This document shows positions 27,836 through 36,596 of a stretch of DNA of 64,000 bases, piece after piece. Under the pieces are notes generated by a model. It did not search any database, had not been told where the DNA came from, and was given only the letters and a program-made list of their open reading frames with translations. How positions within the stretch are numbered: position 1 is the first letter of the stretch; every line of letters starts with the position of its first letter. Position numbers and translations under genes: made by a program. The DNA is taken from IMG/VR virus record IMGVR_UViG_3300008122_000001, positions 55,706-119,705 of that record; one strand, written 5' to 3'. Source of the stretch: a virus.

Positions 27836-28257
27836 TTGTCTAACTCATCTTCTAATCCTAATTTGTCATCTATCTTGTTACCTACTTTTTTCCAAGTTTC
27901 CTTAGAAGAAGCCCAAGTAAGAAGGAACACTAAAATTGGTGCGCCTAAACATCCAAGAACAAAAGAAGGTAAAGCAAGCTTCATTGTAACTGTCTCTGGG
28001 AAATAAGCCATATACGTTAAACAAGAAAAGAAACCTAATCCTGTACCTATAACTATTTTCGCCAATATAGTATAAGATAATCTATCATCTACTTCAGTCT
28101 TAATAAATGTAGCAGCAAGACCTCCTAAAATACTACCTATAAATATAGACCAAAATCCCCAATTTATTATGCTATCTACTTTTTCTGTTAGAAATTCCCC
28201 AGCCAAGGCACTAACAGGTAATGTTATAAACATCATTATGCATAATCTTAAAAACAT
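27832..28257 (-). CDS. Membrane protein, holin-like candidate
   Basis: 141 aa. A signal-like N-terminus (LCIMMFITLPVSALA) is followed by three hydrophobic segments (WGFWSIFIGSILGGLAATF; AKIVIGTGLGFFSCLTYMAY; LPSFVLGCLGAPILVFLL) and a charged tail. It is likely in the inner membrane. A lysis role is inferred from the neighbouring endolysin genes. Confidence 0.5.
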   Translation of the reverse strand: MFLRLCIMMFITLPVSALAGEFLTEKVDSIINWGFWSIFIGSILGGLAATFIKTEVDDRLSYTILAKIVIGTGLGFFSCLTYMAYFPETVTMKLALPSFVLGCLGAPILVFLLTWASSKETWKKVGNKIDDKLGLEDELDK

Positions 28258-28281
28258 AATATATCTCTTATATTTGTTTAA

Positions 28282-28608
28282 TTATCCCCTTCCAGACATT
28301 GCTAATAGTTTTTTCTCCATAGCAGTAAGTTCTACTCCGTTTAATCCCTCATTAACAAAACTAGAAGTCCTTTGTAATTTCATTTGTTGTGCTTGGTATT
28401 TTATACCTGCTGAAGCTAAGGCAACCCCACCGCCTATAGACGCTCCAGTTAATACAAAATCCCAATTCAATCCCATAAAGGGATCATTAGATGAATTACC
28501 ATATATATTATTAGAATAATTTTGATTTAATGTTCCATAACCCAAACCACCTAATGCACCAACTATAGGGAATCCTATAAATTGTTGCTTCATATTTGCA
28601 TTTATCAC
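28282..28608 (-). CDS. Small Gly/Ala-rich protein
   Basis: 108 aa starting with GTG at 28608, directly behind an AGGAGG site and overlapping the upstream stop. Hydrophobic Gly-rich stretches (IGFPIVGALGGLGYG; VLTGASIGGGVALASAGI) are followed by a basic helical C-terminus. Probably membrane-associated or internal to the virion. Function unknown. Confidence 0.45.
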   Translation of the reverse strand: MINANMKQQFIGFPIVGALGGLGYGTLNQNYSNNIYGNSSNDPFMGLNWDFVLTGASIGGGVALASAGIKYQAQQMKLQRTSSFVNEGLNGVELTAMEKKLLAMSGRG

Positions 28609-28961
28609 CCTACCTCCTCATACAGAACTAATCCATATTTGGTTAAAGTTTTATTCCAATTATCTTCTAATGGAGAAAAGTTCTCATACATTTCAGAATC
28701 TACTACACCTTCTATTAACTTATTTAAACTATCTTCAAAAATATTTAAATCAATACCCATAGAACTCAGTAAATCATGATCTTTAAATTGTATATAAGCT
28801 TCTTTTGTCCACCAACTATGACAACCCCAATATATTTTATTAGAACTATCTTTTAATTTAATACTTAAGTTATCTGATCCTTTACCTAGTATCTCTGCTA
28901 AAGTATTTATATTACTTACATTACTATCTTCTATAATATGTACTACACTTAAATTCTGCAT
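28605..28961 (-). CDS. Unrecognised small acidic protein
   Basis: 118 aa from the ATG at 28961 (overlaps the upstream stop as TGATG). Acidic, with an aromatic centre (IYWGCHSWWTKEAYIQF). Located directly after the lectin-type tail protein, it could be a fibre chaperone or assembly factor; this is only a positional guess. Confidence 0.45.
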   Translation of the reverse strand: MQNLSVVHIIEDSNVSNINTLAEILGKGSDNLSIKLKDSSNKIYWGCHSWWTKEAYIQFKDHDLLSSMGIDLNIFEDSLNKLIEGVVDSEMYENFSPLEDNWNKTLTKYGLVLYEEVG

Positions 28962-29779
28962 CACCAAGCCCCTAAATCACTATTAAGTAAAGTTTGTATA
29001 CTATTTATTTCAGGAGTAGTTAATACTTTACCTATGAAAAAAGACTTATAAATAATAGCATTAGATAAGTAACCTATAGCAAATTTAGTAGGAGGAGTAT
29101 TATACGTAGAACCTATATAAGTAGGATTAGTAGCAATATTATTAGTAGTATTAATCCATGTATTTAATCTTATACTAGGTTTATTCTCAGTAATAAAAAC
29201 ATATTTTGTATTATCTAAATTACCAACAACCATACTGTTAGCTATACTTTTATAAACACTTCTACCTTTACTAAAAAAAGTATCATATTCACAAGTCAAC
29301 CTCATACCATTTACATTAGCACTGTCAGTTATATTTAACTCATTACTTAATAATAAATGCGCCCTAAAACTAGAAAGATTTTTTAAATCTACACTCTCAC
29401 CCATCACTACATTACTAGTAGTCAACGCAAAATTTTCAACCATTAAATAATCGTCAACACCATCAAAAGATAATCCATAAGAATTCTTTGATGAATTATA
29501 CAATAATTTAGGTTGCCTACTAACAGTACTCTGAACTAAATGATTACCATTACCAGACTTATCTAACACCATAGCTATAGTTTGATTAGGGGCAGAAACT
29601 GGTTTAGTCCCTTCTACATCCTGAAACAAAGTAGATAAATCATTAGGATCATAATACCCACCTTGTACTCCACCACTATATAACGCTGTTAACGCATCCG
29701 TACTAGGTGCTGGCTCAACCCTTAAAGCATTAAAAAATAAATTAGATACTAATTGATTCTGATAGTATACAGTATACAT
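28961..29779 (-). CDS. Lectin-fold tail protein (concanavalin-A-like)
   Basis: 272 aa. It carries the common phage-tail opening YDPNDLSTLFQD with EGTKPV, then VLDKSGNGNHL and YGLSFDGVDDYL, which marks LamG/concanavalin-like domains in tail and tip proteins. It probably binds surface glycans. It follows the fibre gene by 3 nt, so the two are likely co-made. Confidence 0.7.
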   Translation of the reverse strand: MYTVYYQNQLVSNLFFNALRVEPAPSTDALTALYSGGVQGGYYDPNDLSTLFQDVEGTKPVSAPNQTIAMVLDKSGNGNHLVQSTVSRQPKLLYNSSKNSYGLSFDGVDDYLMVENFALTTSNVVMGESVDLKNLSSFRAHLLLSNELNITDSANVNGMRLTCEYDTFFSKGRSVYKSIANSMVVGNLDNTKYVFITENKPSIRLNTWINTTNNIATNPTYIGSTYNTPPTKFAIGYLSNAIIYKSFFIGKVLTTPEINSIQTLLNSDLGAW

Positions 29780-29782
29780 GCC

Positions 29783-30802
29783 TTACCCCACAATAACATA
29801 CAAAGTATTAATTAATAACTTCTCTGAAGAAGATAATGCATCATACTCCGCTTGTGTCATCTTCCTTATTGTTATATTAGTTAATCCATCTAATTTTAAT
29901 TTATCCGTAGCAGACATTAACCCCGTAGTAGTTGTAGTCGCATCTATTAACCCTAAATTAATCTTAGCCTGAGTCGGATTATTAGCCCCAGTACCTCCAC
30001 TACCAAGTGGTAACGCATTACTTAAAGTCAGTGAACTGACAGTACCACCAGTCAAAGGTAACTTACTATTATCAACTACAGTTATATTCGCACTACCATC
30101 AAAATTAACCCCATTAATAGTTCTAACAGTAGCTAACTTAGTAGCACTAGCAGCCAAAGTAGCAGTAGCTGCATTCCCAGTAGTATTCTGATTACCTACA
30201 GTATTAACACCAGGTAAATTAATATTACTACTACCATCAAAACTCACACCACCTATAGTTCTAGCAGTAGTTAATTTATCCGCACTACCTGAAGTAAGAG
30301 AACTAGAAGAACTACCCGTAGTATTCTGATTCAATACTGGTATCCTAGCAACAGGAATAACACCACTATTTATATTAGAACCATTTATACCATTAACATT
30401 TAAAACAACATTATCCGATCCAGTAAATAATACACTATCACTTACTATAGAACCACCTAACTCAATAGTCCTACCAGGAGTTAATACACTAGAACTACTA
30501 GCAACACCATTAACACCCAACTTACTTAACAATAAATTATCAATCTCTTGCTTAGTATAAGAATCACCACCTCCACTACCTCCTCCAGTAGAAGGAGATA
30601 ACTCCTCAATCTTACTTACAACAAAATCATAATCACTACCACTTATACTCACCTTATAAGTATCAACCAAATTCTTTAAACTCTTATACTCAGACAATAC
30701 AAAATCATCTGTACTTAATACTCCAGTCTCTTTAGGTTTTAACACAAAATTCTTAAAGATAACATAAGAAAAAGTAGTAGACGTTACAGTTATATTAGTC
30801 AT
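29783..30802 (-). CDS. Tail fibre protein
   Basis: 339 aa. The N-terminal ~90 residues form a virion-binding type domain ending in a Gly/Ser hinge and SYTKQEIDNLL. The shaft has tandem fibre repeats around TARTIGGVSFDGSSNINLPG, GNQNTTGNAATATLAASATK and VRTINGVNFDGSANITV, then a TGLMSATDKLKLDGL motif near the end. It likely forms a trimeric receptor-binding fibre. The local sequence is richer in C than its neighbours. Confidence 0.85.
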   Translation of the reverse strand: MTNITVTSTTFSYVIFKNFVLKPKETGVLSTDDFVLSEYKSLKNLVDTYKVSISGSDYDFVVSKIEELSPSTGGGSGGGDSYTKQEIDNLLLSKLGVNGVASSSSVLTPGRTIELGGSIVSDSVLFTGSDNVVLNVNGINGSNINSGVIPVARIPVLNQNTTGSSSSSLTSGSADKLTTARTIGGVSFDGSSNINLPGVNTVGNQNTTGNAATATLAASATKLATVRTINGVNFDGSANITVVDNSKLPLTGGTVSSLTLSNALPLGSGGTGANNPTQAKINLGLIDATTTTTGLMSATDKLKLDGLTNITIRKMTQAEYDALSSSEKLLINTLYVIVG

Positions 30803-30820
30803 TTTCCATCCCTATCTAAC

Positions 30821-30853
30821 AAAAAAGGACCCCTAATATTCACTAGAGATCCT
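30821..30853 (-). terminator. Intrinsic terminator before the fibre gene
   Basis: Minus strand: AGGATCTCTA pairs with TAGGGGTCCT (two T-G pairs) around an 8-nt loop and is followed by six T. It lies between the holin-like gene and the fibre gene, so fibre expression needs read-through or its own start. Confidence 0.75.
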
Positions 30854-30867
30854 TCACCTAATTAATC

Positions 30868-31116
30868 CTACTCAATATCTTTCTTTTCCGTACTATCCTC
30901 TACTGGGAAAAACAAACCTATCTGAGGAATTATCCTCCCTAAATAAGTCAACACAGTTAATGCATAACCCCACCAAATATCATTATTAACATCTATTACA
31001 CCATTAGTATTTAAACTAGTAATCATAGAAATTAATAACGCAACAGTAGTAGCTAAAAAAGGAAGTAATACAGCGAAAGATTTATGAGCCTTTTGCCAAT
31101 TGTCTATTAACTTCAT
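30868..31116 (-). CDS. Holin-like two-pass membrane protein
   Basis: 82 aa with two hydrophobic segments (SFAVLLPFLATTVALLISMI and WWGYALTVLTYLGRII) separated by a short Asn/Asp loop, and a charged C-terminus. The opening LIDNWQKAHKSFAV is typical of small phage holins of this type. It is the first gene of the minus-strand half and is isolated by a terminator. Confidence 0.65.
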   Translation of the reverse strand: MKLIDNWQKAHKSFAVLLPFLATTVALLISMITSLNTNGVIDVNNDIWWGYALTVLTYLGRIIPQIGLFFPVEDSTEKKDIE

Positions 31117-31194
31117 TAATAAAATACTCCAAAAAAATTATACTCAAATTATTCACCTAATAACACCTCAAAAATAATGCTATTAGACAAAAAT

Positions 31195-31223
31195 CTTTTA
31201 ACATATTACCCCAATGTTGTCAA
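31195..31223 (-). promoter_or_regulatory. Possible sigma70 promoter for the minus-strand half
   Basis: Minus strand TTGACA (31223-31218), 17 nt, then TAAAAG (31200-31195). The -35 is perfect and the spacing ideal, the -10 is poor. It would fire toward the holin-like gene. Confidence 0.4.
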
Positions 31224-31231
31224 GAATTTTA

Positions 31232-31265
31232 TTGTTATATTTTTTACGAAGTACAAATATAACAA
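31232..31265. other. 11-bp hairpin in the divergent region
   Basis: TTGTTATATTT and AAATATAACAA are perfect inverted repeats around a 12-nt spacer. It could be a terminator-like structure or part of an origin. A C-rich stretch (two runs of six C) follows at about 31272-31310. Confidence 0.5.
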
Positions 31266-31334
31266 CATGCCACCCCCCTTCTTTTTAGCCCCCCACCCCC
31301 ACTTACTCATTTGAGAAATTGGTAAAAAAGATTA

Positions 31335-31440
31335 AATTTCCTCTCGAAAACTAGAATTTTTTTGAATTTCCTCTCGAAAACTAGAATTTTTTTGAATTTC
31401 CTCTCGAAAACTAGGATTTTTTTGAATTTTATTCGAGAGG
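31335..31440. repeat. Three 30-bp iterons plus inverted half copy
   Basis: Three head-to-tail copies of exactly 30 bp begin at 31335, 31365 and 31395. Each has the core CCTCTCGAAAACTAG followed by a T-run; the third differs by one base. At 31432-31440 TTCGAGAGG, the reverse complement of the core start, appears and is followed by ACTAGG. The array lies where transcription of the two genome halves diverges. Candidate replication origin or operator array. Confidence 0.8.
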
Positions 31441-31571
31441 ACTAGGTTTTGTATGAGCGTGGTGTGACAATATGACCCTGGGGTATGGAAGAACTAGCCC
31501 CTACACCCTCTCGTCTTAAAAATATTCTAGTTTATTACTTAATGGTGTACTAGACACTAGGAATTACTATC

Positions 31572-31823
31572 ATGTTAAATTTAATTAAATCTTTCGTTAT
31601 GACTTTTGTTTCTGTTATTTTCGCTATTATCTCTGCTATTCGTGGTCCTATTCTTGTAGGTCTTGTTATCGGTGCTACTATCATGACATTCGCACGTACA
31701 GCTAGTGCTGCTACTGCACAACCTACATTTGTATCATTATCATTCAGTGAGACATTTGCTGTTGTTACAATAGCTCTTGCTCTTATGGGTGCAATCATAC
31801 TATTCGTTAAAGAATCTAACTAA
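31572..31823 (+). CDS. Small membrane or exported protein
   Basis: 83 aa. A long hydrophobic N-terminus ends in a signal-peptidase-like ARTASA site near residue 46, followed by a short region and a second hydrophobic segment (TFAVVTIALALMGAIILFV) with a Lys end. It may be exported and anchored, as in small host-takeover or exclusion proteins. First plus-strand gene, with an AGGAA site. Confidence 0.5.
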   Translation: MLNLIKSFVMTFVSVIFAIISAIRGPILVGLVIGATIMTFARTASAATAQPTFVSLSFSETFAVVTIALALMGAIILFVKESN

Positions 31824-31838
31824 TAAGGTAACATTACA

Positions 31839-32207
31839 ATGACATCATTCAATAAAGGAATCTTCAATATGATTACTATCTTCAACACAACTGGTCGTTC
31901 TCTTCTTTCTCATACTAACTTAGTTATTCATAACTTCCCTTTCTTTAAGGAAGAATTAATTACTCTTAGTAATGACCAAGTTAAACATGTGTTCAAAGAA
32001 ACAACTGCTACTGTTATTGTAGTAAAAGACGTAGTTGTTGGTGCTCGTGCTCATGCTGATAACCCTAACGCTGACATCTATGTGTTAACTAAAGACACAC
32101 ATTGCGTAACACTATTAGTTAAAGGTGTTAATGGCATTAAAGAAACAACAACAGTAACAACAGAAGACTATGTAATGTGTTCTTCTGAAATGATCACTTG
32201 GAAATAA
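31839..32207 (+). CDS. Unrecognised small protein
   Basis: 122 aa, beta-rich with Val/Thr repeats (TATVIVVKDVVVGARAHA). Start at 31839 after AAGG; an in-frame ATG at 31869 also has a good site (AAAGGAA). Sits between the membrane protein and the polymerase-like gene. Function unknown. Confidence 0.45.
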   Translation: MTSFNKGIFNMITIFNTTGRSLLSHTNLVIHNFPFFKEELITLSNDQVKHVFKETTATVIVVKDVVVGARAHADNPNADIYVLTKDTHCVTLLVKGVNGIKETTTVTTEDYVMCSSEMITWK

Positions 32208-32218
32208 GGAATACTACC

Positions 32219-35200
32219 ATGACTACTCAATCAAACAACGCAACAACTACCGCTACTACTAACAAAGGAAATACTACCATGACTATTAACACTCAATTAA
32301 ACGCTATCGGTTCTTCTCTAGCCACTATGAACAAACAAGAGAAAGACCTTGTAGCTGACTTCTTATCTGGTTCTACTGGCTTATCTACTGCATTACAAGC
32401 AGGTCTTAGTGCTTCTTTTGAGGTAGCTAAAGATAAAGGTCGTAAAGAACAAGCTAAACGTGCTAGTAAAGCATTAAGCCTAATAGTTGCACACCACATG
32501 ATTAATACTGTAGGTGGTAAAGATACATGGTTAGGTGACATCATATTCATAGCTGCTGTCCGTTCTTCTTTCTGGTGGAAAAATAAACCTAAAGAAGCTA
32601 AAGAAGGTGTTACTTATGGATCTCTTATTCGTACATCTTTAGAGAAAGTAGTAGGGGATAATGAAGAAGTTAATGAACGTTTTAACTCAGCATTACGTTT
32701 CTTCAAGAACTATGAAATATCTAAAGAAGAAGATGGTACAGAATCTTTGGTATATGTAACTATTAACAAAGAAACTAAACGTCGTGAAGTAGAAGAAATC
32801 AAAGAAGTACCTAAATCTAAGATTCAAGTATCTCTAACTCCTACTGGTATTCGTTTATATGTTAAATATAAATCCGTTATTACACCAATTAAAGGTCAAG
32901 AGTTCTTATTTGGTCGTAGTGCTCAACAAACTTATGGCACAAACGTTATCAACGAACACTTAGAAGATGTCCTGAAATCGATTCGTATTCACAATGAATA
33001 TGAAGAATATGTAGATGAATTAACATCTGATCGTACTATTACTAAGTTCCGTGATTATGCTTACAAGTTTAATCGTGAAGATGCTCTTATTATGTTGTTA
33101 TTATTGAAAGAAAATAATATTGATATTAAAGAACTATTCAAAATTAAACGTGAAGGTTCTAATAAGATCTTAGTATTATCTCGTAAAGAGAAAAACAAAG
33201 GTGTTAAATCACTTAATCGTGTTACTGTACCTGCTTATACCTTCAGTGCTAAATATGGTAAATCAGGTGTTGTATCTACTAACGATGCTAAAATGGGTTT
33301 TGTAACACCATTAGTAACTATTCCTCGTATGATTGAGTTCACATCTCATGAAGGAAAGGATATTGTACTATTACGTGAAAATGCTAACAAAATGGCATCT
33401 CGTTTCGATAAGCTAAATAATGCTAAACCAATATGGACTCGTATGCAAAAAGTGTTCATACCATTTGATGCAACTCCTTACCCTCTATTAAACCAAGCTT
33501 TGTTTGCTGGTAACATGTTAACACCTGATTCTATATTATTATCTGATGGTGCTTGCCGTGTTGTATCTGATATGGATCAAGGTGGTATTAAAACTTCTTA
33601 CACTCCATTCAAAGGTATTGATGAAGACCTACGGAAAGGTGATGTATGTGTTATCGGTGTAAATGGATTTAAAGGTGGTTTATTAGCTGCTATTGGATTA
33701 AATAAGGGTGATACTAATTATGTACCTAACTTATCTCGTTTAGTTGATGCTAATACATTAGTTGGTGTTGAACAGATTCCTGAATCTATTGTAGAACAAA
33801 TTCAATATGAATCTACAACTATTATTAACTACCTTTACAATGAATTGAAAAACAATCTAACTTCTATGAAAATTGGTAACGATATAGTAGAAGGTGTTAT
33901 GGTAACTGTAGAGTTAAAAGTTACAAACCCGTACACATTAGATACTTTACAATTCAATGAAGAAGAAGATGATACAGTTCTAGAAGGTACTAAAGCTATC
34001 GAAGAAACTAAAGATCAAATTGAAAATGTAATGGAAGAGATGGAATCAGGTATTCGTCCTTCTAATGGTATTCGTGCATATGTAGCTGAACAAAAAGCTG
34101 CTTCTGCTGATCTATTCTCTGTATATGAGTGGATGAAAGAAGGTCTTACTAATAATACGCTTAAAAAGAAAGCATTAACTACTAAGATCATTTCTCAAGA
34201 GATTCAGTCTATTGCTCATTGGGAAGGTAAAGATGTAGCTAAAGCATTCTTAAATGAATTACTAGATGAACAAAAAGAGCATGGTTTTTCTGTTAATAAG
34301 GTATATGCATACCAATTACTAGGATTCTATGATCGTATTTCTTTAAATACGATTCATTATCAAGATATTATCAGTATTCTTTTAGATTCTAATAAAGGTA
34401 TTGTAGAAGGTTCTCCAGTATACTTTAAAGAAACTATTAAAGAGATTTTAGAACTTATCTCTGTACATTCTGATTATGGTTGGTTAACTGTAGAGTTTTC
34501 TAATGGTTCTGTAGAGATTCCTATGGGAGCAATCTTTGTTGGTGATACTTTAGAACAAATGGAAGATGAAAAGTCTTATGTTATTGCTAAAGGATTACTA
34601 GCTGATCTATTAGAAGTTATTAAAACTACAGTTAGTGAAGAAGGTGTACCATACTTAGATAGTAAACATCATTTAATTATGGAAACTTTTGTTCAAAAAC
34701 CTTTACTAGGTAAAAACTTTGGTTATCAATTCACTAAAGGATACTATGGTGTTGCATTACCATTGATAGGTAACTATGGTATAACAACGATAGCAATAAC
34801 GAATCGTGATCGTATGGAAAAGAGTGATGATACTTGGATTCCTATGACATTCTCTAAGTCTCCTCAGTACTTTAAAGGTATGACAGCTACTTATAATGTT
34901 ATGGACTATAATCTAGGTCATGCTTTAAACTTAGTTATGGAATGTGCTGTATTCATTAATCCTGAGATGTTTGTATCTGTAGGTAATGACTTTGATGGTG
35001 ATTTAGGTCGTCTATCTAAAGGTAAAACACTTCCTTATGTATCTCTTAACTATAATGAGTTTAATGGTAACTTCTTCAAAGGTATGTATGAAGGTGAGTT
35101 AAACAGTAATAAGTTTAAAGTTAAAAAAGCTCAACAATGTTCTTTAGAAGAATACCACAATGCAATCTATGCAGCGGTGACAGCAAAGAATAACGTTGGT

Positions 35201-35800
35201 TCTTATACAGCTAACTCTTACTTTTATGAAGCAATGACTCCTAACTTAATAGGTAAATCATTCTTTGGAACTAAAGGTACTGAGGTTGTTGTTACTGAAC
35301 AATTATCTTATCGTTTAAATGCAATTCTTAAAATGTTAATTCAATTGGAAGCAATGGATAACATGAAACAAGAAGGTGCTAGTACTTTCATTACTGAGAT
35401 GTTGTTTAACTACAAGCTTCGTAATTTAAAAGAGAACTTCATTGAATCTCATTTAGAGGCTATTGTTAAAAACTTAATGTCATTAGTAATTAAAGTAGAC
35501 ATTGATCTAGATAAAGAAGAAGTAGAAGAGATTGTTCAATTAGCATACTATACTGCTATTACTTTCTCTAAAGAATCTACTGTTGCTTTCAATATCTATG
35601 GTGCTAGTAACATTAATACTAAAGCTTTAGCTAATGTTATGACTCACATTAATACAGATGAAGAACTTAATACCATGTATAACTTTAAAGACTCTTATGA
35701 AGCGATACTTAATGGTGTTGATACTGAATCTATGTATTATGAGATGATATTAGAAACTGGTACAGCATTAGAAGCTTGTAACTTCAATGTTCGTGCTTAA
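32219..35800 (+). CDS. Putative single-chain RNA polymerase (DPBB, YonO/QDE-1-like)
   Basis: 1193 aa from the ATG at 32219. The strongest signal is GNDFDGDLGRL (D924-D926-D928), the metal-binding loop of RNA polymerase beta'-type double-psi beta barrels. Before it comes a beta-barrel-like run (ALNLVMECAVFINPEMFVSV). After it, VGSYTANSYFYEAM and LQLEAMDNMKQEG fall where the lG.isn and avD..K.G blocks stand in YonO/QDE-1-like enzymes. About 440 residues upstream, KGDVCVIGVNGFKGG (Lys485) resembles the first barrel's lysine region. It would transcribe phage DNA. No part of sigma or multi-subunit RNAP was seen. An in-frame ATG at 32279 has an identical leader. Family assignment is mine from pattern, not from a search. 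Confidence 0.65.
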   Translation: MTTQSNNATTTATTNKGNTTMTINTQLNAIGSSLATMNKQEKDLVADFLSGSTGLSTALQAGLSASFEVAKDKGRKEQAKRASKALSLIVAHHMINTVGGKDTWLGDIIFIAAVRSSFWWKNKPKEAKEGVTYGSLIRTSLEKVVGDNEEVNERFNSALRFFKNYEISKEEDGTESLVYVTINKETKRREVEEIKEVPKSKIQVSLTPTGIRLYVKYKSVITPIKGQEFLFGRSAQQTYGTNVINEHLEDVLKSIRIHNEYEEYVDELTSDRTITKFRDYAYKFNREDALIMLLLLKENNIDIKELFKIKREGSNKILVLSRKEKNKGVKSLNRVTVPAYTFSAKYGKSGVVSTNDAKMGFVTPLVTIPRMIEFTSHEGKDIVLLRENANKMASRFDKLNNAKPIWTRMQKVFIPFDATPYPLLNQALFAGNMLTPDSILLSDGACRVVSDMDQGGIKTSYTPFKGIDEDLRKGDVCVIGVNGFKGGLLAAIGLNKGDTNYVPNLSRLVDANTLVGVEQIPESIVEQIQYESTTIINYLYNELKNNLTSMKIGNDIVEGVMVTVELKVTNPYTLDTLQFNEEEDDTVLEGTKAIEETKDQIENVMEEMESGIRPSNGIRAYVAEQKAASADLFSVYEWMKEGLTNNTLKKKALTTKIISQEIQSIAHWEGKDVAKAFLNELLDEQKEHGFSVNKVYAYQLLGFYDRISLNTIHYQDIISILLDSNKGIVEGSPVYFKETIKEILELISVHSDYGWLTVEFSNGSVEIPMGAIFVGDTLEQMEDEKSYVIAKGLLADLLEVIKTTVSEEGVPYLDSKHHLIMETFVQKPLLGKNFGYQFTKGYYGVALPLIGNYGITTIAITNRDRMEKSDDTWIPMTFSKSPQYFKGMTATYNVMDYNLGHALNLVMECAVFINPEMFVSVGNDFDGDLGRLSKGKTLPYVSLNYNEFNGNFFKGMYEGELNSNKFKVKKAQQCSLEEYHNAIYAAVTAKNNVGSYTANSYFYEAMTPNLIGKSFFGTKGTEVVVTEQLSYRLNAILKMLIQLEAMDNMKQEGASTFITEMLFNYKLRNLKENFIESHLEAIVKNLMSLVIKVDIDLDKEEVEEIVQLAYYTAITFSKESTVAFNIYGASNINTKALANVMTHINTDEELNTMYNFKDSYEAILNGVDTESMYYEMILETGTALEACNFNVRA

Positions 35801-35813
35801 TGTTATCTCAATC

Positions 35814-35847
35814 AGACTATATTAATTCGTTAGTATAGTCTTTTTTT
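35814..35847 (+). terminator. Intrinsic terminator after the polymerase-like gene
   Basis: AGACTATA pairs with TATAGTCT, continued by TTA/TAG (one T-G), with a TTCG-containing loop and seven T (35841-35847). The 8 bp plus T-G plus two pairs is the same inner-hairpin design as in the intergenic family at 38-51 kb. Confidence 0.9.
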
Positions 35848-35873
35848 ACATCTATTAAAAAAGGAATACCATC

Positions 35874-36596
35874 ATGAATAAATATCAACTTGTTATATCT
35901 TTAATTGAAGATATTAATAACTTCTCTGCTACTTACTTAACAGATCATGAAGAAGCAAAAGAAGAATACTCTCGCTTTACTAATGCTATTGAAGAAGCTC
36001 ATCTACATGGATTATATAATGAAGCTATTAGTTATTATAATTTTAAATATCTAATAGATTTACATGGAGAAAATGCAAGCTTCTTTATAAGAAGTATTAA
36101 GGAGTATAAAGGAACTCCAGAGTTAGCTAAACGGTTAATACAAATGGCTAATGGCTCTGAATTATTAGATTCTATTTTAGCTAAACCATCATGGGGTAGA
36201 AAAGAGTTATTATCTCTTCCTTATGGTAAAGAGTTAGCTGAAGAAATGGTAAAAATAAATAAAACAAACCTTGGTACTAAAGATATCGTTTACTTGTTAT
36301 TCGGTATTAAGTCTAAGGAATATGGTTTCACATACTATAATGAGTTTGTAGATATGATGAAACAACAAAAAACAATGATCAACAAAGAAGTTGCTCAACA
36401 ATTACTTAAATCTTTTTGGGAGAATACAAGAGATGACTACAAAACAAGTTCAATACTTTTTAACACTATTAAGTCTATTATTATTAGTCTTAATACTTCT
36501 TTAACAAATAACAACAGTACACAACAATTACGGATTAAGTTTATGGAAGAGTTCTTACGGATAACATTAAATGACTCCGTAAGAAGCACTCCGTAA
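35874..36596 (+). CDS. Unrecognised protein (240 aa)
   Basis: Helical, mixed charge, with no membrane segment or catalytic motif that I recognise. It starts after AAAAAGGAATACC and the terminator, so it needs its own promoter or read-through. The last codons carry a CTCCGTAA duplication. Confidence 0.45.
   Translation: MNKYQLVISLIEDINNFSATYLTDHEEAKEEYSRFTNAIEEAHLHGLYNEAISYYNFKYLIDLHGENASFFIRSIKEYKGTPELAKRLIQMANGSELLDSILAKPSWGRKELLSLPYGKELAEEMVKINKTNLGTKDIVYLLFGIKSKEYGFTYYNEFVDMMKQQKTMINKEVAQQLLKSFWENTRDDYKTSSILFNTIKSIIISLNTSLTNNNSTQQLRIKFMEEFLRITLNDSVRSTP

Larger units (their letters stand above)
31117..31571. other. Divergent intergenic control region (455 nt)
   Basis: No credible gene on either strand. 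Contains the putative minus-strand promoter, an 11-bp hairpin, C-runs, the 30-bp iterons and a GC-richer stretch near 31450-31510. The plus-strand side ends in a GGAATTACTATC leader before the first plus-strand ATG. Confidence 0.7.

Noticed and set aside
31572-31823. Small exported protein as a filamentous-phage coat protein
   Set aside because: Signal-like site and single membrane segment are similar in layout, but nothing else of a filamentous phage is present.
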